Source of the DNA: an uncultured Caulobacteraceae bacterium
GTDB lineage: Bacteria > Pseudomonadota > Alphaproteobacteria > Caulobacterales > Caulobacteraceae
Reading direction: 5' to 3'
Length of the DNA: 13,100 bases
NCBI GenBank assembly: GCA_946482375.1
Contig: CAMLRH010000040.1
Coordinates: forward strand, 1 to 13,100
Below are positions 7,675-13,100 of this stretch, one piece after another. Both the position numbers and the translations under genes were made by a program. Numbering within the stretch: the stretch's first letter is position 1; every line of letters starts with the position of its first letter. Below the pieces are notes generated by a model, which made no database searches, was not told the origin of the DNA, and worked only from the letters and a program-made list of their open reading frames with translations.

Positions 7675-10600
7675 ATGTTCGACCGCAAGCTCCTGCTCGC
7701 CACCACCACGATCGCAGGCTTCATCGCTCTCGCCCCCTCGGCTGGCTTCGCCCAGACGACCGAGGAAGAGACCACGCCCCCCGCCGCCGACGCGCCCCCC
7801 GCGACGACGCCGTCCGACGTCACCGAGGTCGAAGGCCTGGTCATCACCGGTTCGCGCATCCGGCGCACCGAGTTTACCAGCCCCTCGCCGGTGCAGGTCA
7901 TCACGGCCGACAGCTCGACTCTCGAAGGCCTGGTCGATCCGGCCGAGATCCTGCAGACCTCGACGGTCGCGTCGGGTTCGCAGCAAATCAACAACACCTT
8001 CACCGGCTTCGTCGTGAACGGCGGTCCGGGCGTGAACACCATCTCGCTGCGCGGTCTCGGCGACCAGCGCACCCTGGTACTGCTGAACGGCCGCCGCCTG
8101 CCGCCCGCCGGCGTGCAAGGCCAGGTCGGCGCCGTCGACCTGAACATCCTGCCGGGCGCGATGATCGACCGCTACGAAATCCTCAAGGACGGCGCCTCGT
8201 CGATCTACGGCTCCGACGCCGTCGCCGGCGTGGTCAACGTCATCACCAAGCGCGACCTGGATGGCGGTGAGATTTCCGCCGACGCCTCGATCTCCGAGGA
8301 GGGCGGCGCCGAGGAATACAGCGTCAGCGGCGCCTGGGGTAAGGTCTTCGACCGTGGCCACTTCATGGTCAGCGCCGAGTGGTACAAGCGCGAGCCGCTC
8401 CTGAAGAGGGACCGCGATTACCTCGACTGCGCCCAACCCTACACATTCGACCCGGAAACGGGGGAGCGGAACGACACGATCGATTTCGACACCGGCCAGA
8501 TCAAGTGCATCAGCTTCACCGGCAACGTCGTTGGCTATACGCCGGTGTACGAAGCGGTGGGTCACACCGGCGTGGGCGGTGGCGCGGCCTTCCTGGGTTA
8601 CACCTTCTACGGCAGCCGCGTTCCGATCGCCGTCGAGGGCCCGCGCACCATCCCGGGCAACCCCTTCACGCCGGAAGACCCAGCCCTTACTGGGTACCGG
8701 TTCATCCCGCTCGACGAGCGCAACTACAACGCGCCTGTGGAAGGCGACACGACGGTCATCTCGCCGGCGGACCGCTACACGGTCTTCGCCGACGCCAGCT
8801 ATGACCTCGGCTTCGCCGAAGCCTACGGCGAGGCGCTCCTCAACCGGCGTGAGTCCTCTCAGAAGGGCTATCAGACGATCTTCCATTACGTGTCGGAAGA
8901 GGCTCCCTGCTCGGTCAACCCGTTCAACTGCACCGGCTCGGGGCTCGAGCTTCTTGACCCGTCTGCGGGCTTGGGGGCGCCTTTCACCCACCTGGGCTTC
9001 ATGGCCTCGAGCCTCTTCCTGTCGCCTATCCACCAGGACGTGACACTCGACGTCTTCCGCGGGCTCGCCGGTCTGCGTGGCGACTTTAGCGGCGGGTTCC
9101 TGTCCGGCTGGAACTGGGACACCTACGTGTCCTACTCGCGCAGCAACGGCGAGTACCGCACCACCGGCCTGTACAACGACCGGGTCGAGGCGGTGACCGG
9201 CACCGATGTCAACCTGAACTTCATCGGCGTCTGCCCGCCCGGGTCGTTCGCCGGGTGCGTGCCAATCAACTTCTTCTCCAACGACATCCTGGCGTCCGGA
9301 ACGCTGTCGCCGGCCGAGCTCGACTTGCTGCAGATCGACGAGACGGGTGAAACCGAGTACACCCAATTGATCGCGGAAGCGCAGATCACCGGCGACCTCT
9401 TCGAACTGCCCGCCGGTCCCGTCGGCAGCGCCTTCGGCGTCGCCTTCCGGCGCGACGAACTGGACGACAAGCCGGGCCCTGAAGCTGTCGCCGCGAACTA
9501 CTGGGGCCTCGCGACGGCCGGCCCGACCAAGGGCGACGACACGCTCAAGGAAGCGTACGCCGAATTCGAACTGCCGCTGGTGCGCGGCGCCCGCTTCATG
9601 GAAGACCTGACGGTCAACCTGTCGGGCCGCTACAGCGACTACGATTCATACGGCTCGAGCACGACCTACAAGATGGGCGTCAACTGGCGCCTGTCGAACC
9701 AGGTCCGCCTCCGGGCGACCCACGGCACGTCGTTCCGCGCTCCGGCGCTGTACGAGCTGTACCTCAACGACCAGACGGCCTTCCTGCCGCAAACTTCCGT
9801 CGACCCCTGCATCCTGTGGGGCCAGAAGTCGAACCAGCAGATCCGCGCGAACTGCGAGGCGGTGGGTCTGGACCCGAACTTTGCGGGCGGCGGCCCCTCG
9901 GCCGAACTTCTGATCGGCGGCGGTGACGAGCTCGAGGCGGAGGAGTCGAAGGCCTACAGCTTCGGCTTCATCTACACGCCGGAGTTCATCGACCTGAACC
10001 TGGCCATCGACTACTGGGAGATCGAGGTCGACAACGAGGTCGCCTCGCTCGCGGCCTCGGTCGTCGGCCAGTGCTACGCCAGCCTGAATTTCCCGAACGA
10101 TCCGTTCTGCGACCTCTTCGTGAGAGAGCCGGACGGCGACCGTGACATCAGCTTCATCGACGCCAGCTACCGCAACATCACCAACCAGACCTCGCGCGGC
10201 ATCGACGTCAATCTCCGCTACACCCGAGACATCGGGCCGGGCGAGCTGACGGCGGAGGCCGAGGCGACCTGGACGCTCGAAGACTCGCTGGAACTCTTCA
10301 AGGGTGAAATCGACAACTTCAACGGCGTGATCGGCGAACCCAGCGTCGTCGCCGGGACGGAACTGCGATACGACTGGCAGGACTGGACCTTCACCTGGTC
10401 GAGCGACTTCATCGGCCGGCAAGGCAACTACAAGTACCAGTTCGGCCAGAACTGCGACTTCGTGGGCAACTACGCCTTCGCTGGCGCCTACCCCAATAAC
10501 TTCTCGCCCTACTGCGGCAAGAACCATGCGGAGCCGACCTGGTATCACCACGCCTCGGTGCGTTACGAGGCCGATACCTGGTCGATCACGGGCGGGGTGC

Positions 10601-10755
10601 GTAACCTGTTCAGCGAGCTGCCGCCGTTCGTCACGGACGCTCTGAGCCCGGACCGTGGCCTCTCCACCTACGGCCGCCTCGGCATGACCAGCGGCGCGAC
10701 CCAGAACGACTACGTCGGCCGGCGCTTCTTCGTCAGCGTGACGAAGCGTTTCTAG
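7675..10755 (+). CDS. TonB-dependent outer-membrane receptor
   Basis: This 1026-residue receptor imports a scarce ligand across the outer membrane using energy passed from TonB. ATG 7675 gives a signal peptide cut near FA26-Q27; a TTG at 7627 in the same frame was rejected because it adds a polar leader. After an acidic Pro/Thr linker (28-50) comes a TonB-box-like stretch, EVEGLVITGSRIRR (51-64). The plug domain (about 65-185) shows NTISLRGLGDQRTLVLLNGR and DGASSIYGSDAVAGVVNVIT. The remainder is a beta-barrel with alternating aromatic strands, ending in the canonical terminal phenylalanine (FFVSVTKRF). Twelve cysteines occur as six close pairs (252/278, 412/419, 520/528, 712/727, 800/812, 927/947), probably disulfides in surface loops. 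Length and plug type match the large receptors common in Caulobacterales. The divergent S9 peptidase hints at a peptide-like ligand, but iron-siderophore, glycan or other substrates are not excluded. Confidence 0.95.
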   Translation: MFDRKLLLATTTIAGFIALAPSAGFAQTTEEETTPPAADAPPATTPSDVTEVEGLVITGSRIRRTEFTSPSPVQVITADSSTLEGLVDPAEILQTSTVASGSQQINNTFTGFVVNGGPGVNTISLRGLGDQRTLVLLNGRRLPPAGVQGQVGAVDLNILPGAMIDRYEILKDGASSIYGSDAVAGVVNVITKRDLDGGEISADASISEEGGAEEYSVSGAWGKVFDRGHFMVSAEWYKREPLLKRDRDYLDCAQPYTFDPETGERNDTIDFDTGQIKCISFTGNVVGYTPVYEAVGHTGVGGGAAFLGYTFYGSRVPIAVEGPRTIPGNPFTPEDPALTGYRFIPLDERNYNAPVEGDTTVISPADRYTVFADASYDLGFAEAYGEALLNRRESSQKGYQTIFHYVSEEAPCSVNPFNCTGSGLELLDPSAGLGAPFTHLGFMASSLFLSPIHQDVTLDVFRGLAGLRGDFSGGFLSGWNWDTYVSYSRSNGEYRTTGLYNDRVEAVTGTDVNLNFIGVCPPGSFAGCVPINFFSNDILASGTLSPAELDLLQIDETGETEYTQLIAEAQITGDLFELPAGPVGSAFGVAFRRDELDDKPGPEAVAANYWGLATAGPTKGDDTLKEAYAEFELPLVRGARFMEDLTVNLSGRYSDYDSYGSSTTYKMGVNWRLSNQVRLRATHGTSFRAPALYELYLNDQTAFLPQTSVDPCILWGQKSNQQIRANCEAVGLDPNFAGGGPSAELLIGGGDELEAEESKAYSFGFIYTPEFIDLNLAIDYWEIEVDNEVASLAASVVGQCYASLNFPNDPFCDLFVREPDGDRDISFIDASYRNITNQTSRGIDVNLRYTRDIGPGELTAEAEATWTLEDSLELFKGEIDNFNGVIGEPSVVAGTELRYDWQDWTFTWSSDFIGRQGNYKYQFGQNCDFVGNYAFAGAYPNNFSPYCGKNHAEPTWYHHASVRYEADTWSITGGVRNLFSELPPFVTDALSPDRGLSTYGRLGMTSGATQNDYVGRRFFVSVTKRF

Positions 10756-10781
10756 TCGACCGCAATGATCTGAAGAGGACA

Positions 10782-10811
10782 GCGAGGGTGACCTCGCCGC
10801 CCTTTTTCTTT
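10782..10811 (+). terminator. Rho-independent terminator of the TonB receptor gene
   Basis: GCGAGG (10782-10787) and CCTCGC (10792-10797) pair around a GTGA loop. A short CGCCC spacer and then TTTTTCTTT (10803-10811) follow on the plus strand. The stem is only 6 bp and the U-run is offset by five bases, so strength is uncertain. It lies in the 61-bp gap between the convergent receptor and carA genes. Confidence 0.58.
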
Positions 10812-10816
10812 GGCCG

Positions 10817-11980
10817 CTACTTCGCGGCGTCCATCAGCCCGGCGAAGCGCTCGAAGATGTAGAGGCTGTCGGTGGGGCCAGGGCTGGCTTCGGGATGGTG
10901 CTGGACGGAGAAGACCGGGCGGTCCTTGAGCGCCAGGCCCGCGTTGGTGCCGTCGAACAGGGAGACGTGGGTCTCCATCACCGGCTCGGGCAGGCTGTCG
11001 CGGTCGACGGTGAAGCCGTGGTTCATCGAGACGATCTCGACCTTGCCGGTGGTCAGGTCCTTCACCGGGTGGTTCGCGCCGTGGTGACCCTGGTCCATCT
11101 TCACGGTCTTCGCGCCCAGGGCCAGCGCCAGCATCTGGTGGCCGAGGCAGATGCCGAACACCGGCTTGCCACTGTCGACCAGCTTCTTGATTTCGGGGAC
11201 GGCGTATTCGCCGGTGGCCGCAGGGTCGCCGGGGCCATTTGAGAGCAGCACGCCGTCGGGGTTGCGGGCGAGGATGTCCTCGGCGGGCGTCGTCGCCGGC
11301 ACCACCGTCACCTTGGCGCCGATCGAGGCCAACGAGCGCAGGATGTTGCGCTTCACGCCGTAATCGACGACGACGACCTCGTACTTGTCCTGCGCGGGCT
11401 TGGCGTAACCCTCTGGCCAGGACCACAGGCCTTCCTCCCAGGTGAAGGTCTGGCGGGTGGTCGCGTCCCTGGCGAGGTCGAGGCCGACGATGCCTTCCCA
11501 TTCGCGGGCGCGCTGGACGAGCGCATCAATGTCGAACTTGCCGTCGGGCGAATGGGCGATGACGCCGTGCGGCATGCCCTTTTCGCGGATGGTGCGGGTC
11601 AGCGCGCGGGTGTCGATCCCGGCCAGCCCCACCACGCCGCGACGCTTCATCCAGGCGTCGAGGTCGGCGTCGGCGCGCCAGTTGGCCGGATCGGTGGGAA
11701 CATCGCGAAAGATGGCGCCGCGCGCGGCCGTTTCGGACGCGCCGCCGATCTGCTCCACGTCCTCCACGTTCGTGCCGACATTGCCGACATGGGGGAAGGT
11801 GAAGGCGACGATCTGGGCCATGTAGGAGGGGTCGGTGAGGATCTCCTGATACCCGGTCATGGCGGTGTTGAAGCAGACCTCGCCGACCGCCTCGCCGGCC
11901 GCGCCGCAGCCGATGCCGCACAGCACCGTGCCGTCGGCGAGCGCGAGGACTCCGGTGGCGCCTGGAACGAGCTTGGACAT
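10817..11980 (-). CDS. carA: Carbamoyl-phosphate synthase small (glutaminase) subunit
   Basis: CarA hydrolyses glutamine and passes the ammonia to CarB. The protein is 387 residues, the normal family length. The N-terminal CarA-specific domain shows [20 protein letters not shown] (34-53) and [15 protein letters not shown] (121-135). The class I glutamine amidotransferase domain follows, with LLSNGPGDP (245-253), nucleophile Cys278 in FGICLGHQ and His362/Glu364 in [11 protein letters not shown], so the triad is complete. ATG 11980 is supported by a strong ribosome-binding site, GAGGAGG (11993-11987), six bases upstream. The gene points the same way as carB but is about 8.3 kb upstream of it, so the two need separate promoters. 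The promoter candidate lies in the 91 bp upstream. Its 3' end converges on the TonB receptor gene. Confidence 0.97.
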   Translation of the reverse strand: MSKLVPGATGVLALADGTVLCGIGCGAAGEAVGEVCFNTAMTGYQEILTDPSYMAQIVAFTFPHVGNVGTNVEDVEQIGGASETAARGAIFRDVPTDPANWRADADLDAWMKRRGVVGLAGIDTRALTRTIREKGMPHGVIAHSPDGKFDIDALVQRAREWEGIVGLDLARDATTRQTFTWEEGLWSWPEGYAKPAQDKYEVVVVDYGVKRNILRSLASIGAKVTVVPATTPAEDILARNPDGVLLSNGPGDPAATGEYAVPEIKKLVDSGKPVFGICLGHQMLALALGAKTVKMDQGHHGANHPVKDLTTGKVEIVSMNHGFTVDRDSLPEPVMETHVSLFDGTNAGLALKDRPVFSVQHHPEASPGPTDSLYIFERFAGLMDAAK

Positions 11981-11986
11981 CTGGCG

Positions 11987-12049
11987 CCTCCTCTGGACAA
12001 ACGGCCGCGTAGGTAGTGAGTCGCTACCCCACGGTCAACGCGGATTATA
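11987..12049 (-). promoter_or_regulatory. Candidate carA promoter and ribosome-binding site
   Basis: On the minus strand, TATAAT (12049-12044) is a perfect -10 hexamer, but it lacks a good -35. Just downstream, TTGACC (12038-12033) resembles a -35; 14-17 bases further on only ACTACCTA loosely fits the Caulobacter -10 (GCTANAWC). Which one is used cannot be decided from sequence. The strong GAGGAGG at 11993-11987 is the carA ribosome-binding site. No pyrimidine- or arginine-responsive attenuator hairpin with a U-run is evident between promoter and ATG. Confidence 0.35.
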
Positions 12050-12071
12050 GACCCTGCGGCCGCCGCCTCTT

Positions 12072-12608
12072 CTAGGCCTTCTTCAGCCGCCCGGTCACCA
12101 GGCCGACGAGACCGGCGAGCGCCAGCGCCAAGCCGATCGCGATCAGCGCGAACTTCACCAGCGTCACGGCGTAGGTCAGGCCGGCCAGCCGCTCCGTCGC
12201 GCCGGTGAACAGCATCTTCGCTTCCAGCGCGTTCTCGATGACGTCGAAGCCCGCGCCCAGCAGCGGCGCGAACGCCAGCAGGGTGACGATGCGGCGGGCC
12301 TGGTCGCTTTTCGCGAACGCCGCCCGCGCCGCCAGCGCGCCGTAGAACAGCGAGAACCCGTAGGCCGGCATGTAGACGTAGTCGAAGCCCATCAGGAAAC
12401 CCATCTGGGCCAGCATGCCGGCCTGGGCCCAGGCGCTCATGATGGCGTTCACGCCGCCTGCGGTGCTGGTGAACTCCAGGTCGAGGATGCCGTAGCCGCT
12501 GGCCGCCTTGATCTGGGCGTCCAATCCGCCCAGCACCGCCATCACCACGAACGTCAGCACCGTGGTCCAAAGCCAGCGGCGGCGCAGGCTCGCGTTGTCG
12601 ATGGTCAT
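12072..12608 (-). CDS. Four-helix integral membrane protein, function unknown
   Basis: I do not recognise a named family. The 178-residue product has four predicted membrane segments: about 12-29 (WLWTTVLTFVVMAVLGGL), 68-95, 106-125 and 144-172. The positive residues before helix 1 (LRRRW) and at the C-terminus (GRLKKA) put both ends in the cytoplasm. There is no separate signal peptide. The loop between helices 1 and 2 (about 30-60) is polar and presumably periplasmic. A charged motif FDVIENALEA (121-130) sits at the end of helix 3 and looks conserved rather than random, because acidic residues there are unusual. ATG 12608 is chosen because GGGGG lies eight bases upstream; ATG 12662 would add a polar leader. 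It lies 91 bp upstream of carA on the same strand and is divergent from the amidohydrolase, so co-transcription with carA is possible but carA has its own candidate promoter. Confidence 0.8.
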   Translation of the reverse strand: MTIDNASLRRRWLWTTVLTFVVMAVLGGLDAQIKAASGYGILDLEFTSTAGGVNAIMSAWAQAGMLAQMGFLMGFDYVYMPAYGFSLFYGALAARAAFAKSDQARRIVTLLAFAPLLGAGFDVIENALEAKMLFTGATERLAGLTYAVTLVKFALIAIGLALALAGLVGLVTGRLKKA

Positions 12609-12706
12609 GAAAGTTTCCCCCGTTTGAGCGTGACCATAATCCGGCGCCTCGCGGCCTGCCATGACTCTGCTAACGTGGCGCCATGCGGCGCGCGCGGGGG
12701 TTCCTG

Positions 12707-13100
12707 ATGAGTCGGTACGGGGCGGTCGCGGCCGCGTGCCTGCTGGCCGCCTGCGCCACGCCCGCTTCGACGCCGGAGACTGTCGAGGGGCCAGTCGCGC
12801 GCATCGACACCGGCGAGTATGACTACGACGTCCTGATCAAGGGCGGGACGATCTACGACGGCTCGGGCGGGGAGCCCTATGTCGCCGACATCGCCGTCGA
12901 GGGCGACCGCATCACCGCCGTCTATCCGAAGCTGAAAGGCGAGGCGCGGGTGGAGATCGACGCGCGCGGCAAGGCCGTGGCGCCGGGCTTCATCAACATG
13001 CTGAGCTGGGCGACCGACAACCTGCTCGTCGACGGTCGCGGCCTGTCCGACCTCAAGCAGGGCGTGACGCTGGAGGTGATGGGCGAGGGATCGTCCATGG
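12707..13100 (+). CDS. Lipoprotein amidohydrolase (D-aminoacylase type), 3' end beyond window
   Basis: The first 131 codons are visible. Residues 1-16 (MSRYGAVAAACLLAAC) form a lipoprotein signal with lipobox LAAC, so the enzyme is probably anchored in the envelope facing the periplasm. Then comes the small beta-sandwich of the amidohydrolase superfamily: YDVLIKGGTIYDGSGGEP, VADIAVEGDRITAV and ARGKAVAPGFIN. This pattern matches N-acyl-D-amino-acid deacylases and related dihydroorotase/urease-like enzymes. After PGFI the usual metal-binding HxH is replaced by NMLSWATDN, so one part of the standard metal site is absent. The remaining ligands lie beyond the window. ATG 12707 has GGGGG six bases upstream; ATG 12683 is in frame and would lengthen the signal by eight residues with more positive charge (MRRARGFL), so it is a serious alternative. 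The superfamily is confident; the substrate is inferred only. Confidence 0.85.
   Translation, partial: MSRYGAVAAACLLAACATPASTPETVEGPVARIDTGEYDYDVLIKGGTIYDGSGGEPYVADIAVEGDRITAVYPKLKGEARVEIDARGKAVAPGFINMLSWATDNLLVDGRGLSDLKQGVTLEVMGEGSSM

Noticed and set aside
7645..9366. A 573-residue minus-strand frame opposite the TonB receptor
   Set aside because: It has the low-complexity composition of a shadow frame, while the plus strand has a signal peptide, plug domain and barrel.

Overview
The window looks like chromosomal DNA of a high-GC alphaproteobacterium, most likely of the Caulobacterales (Caulobacter/Phenylobacterium/Brevundimonas type). That placement is an inference. It rests on the strongly G/C-biased third codon positions, the CarA and CarB sequences, a very large TonB-dependent receptor of the kind abundant in that order, and a palindromic repeat whose frames read like the familiar 'PAKAG...WVPAFAGMT' repeats of such genomes. 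I cannot run a search to confirm it.

Layout from left to right. Positions 1-2527 (minus) hold the first 842 codons of carB, the large subunit of carbamoyl-phosphate synthase; its C-terminus lies outside the window. About 90 bp of palindromic repeat sit in frame inside carB at about 984-1070. Divergent from carB come two plus-strand genes: a sulfotransferase-like P-loop protein (2690-3496) and a small exported or lipoprotein cupin (3551-3967). An Amt-family ammonium channel follows (4071-5285, plus). It converges on a secreted S9-family prolyl-oligopeptidase-type serine peptidase (5299-7329, minus), and a strong palindromic terminator overlaps the peptidase stop codon. A 345-bp gap separates the peptidase from a divergent 1026-residue TonB-dependent receptor (7675-10755, plus). 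The receptor converges on carA (10817-11980, minus), the glutaminase subunit of the same synthase. Beyond carA lie a small four-helix membrane protein of unknown function (12072-12608, minus) and, divergent from it, the start of a lipoprotein amidohydrolase of the N-acyl-D-amino-acid deacylase type (12707 to the window edge, plus).

How the genes may work together. CarA and CarB form one enzyme that makes carbamoyl phosphate for pyrimidines and arginine, yet here they are separated by about 8.3 kb carrying five other genes. Amt supplies ammonium, which fits a nitrogen theme only loosely. The receptor and secreted S9 peptidase form a plausible scavenging pair, with peptide or peptide-like substrates imported across the outer membrane and cleaved in the periplasm. 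The amidohydrolase could act on similar N-acylated amino acids.

I found no RNA genes, CRISPR arrays, transposases, phage genes or evident defence system. The most unusual feature is the in-frame repeat insertion inside the essential, conserved gene carB.
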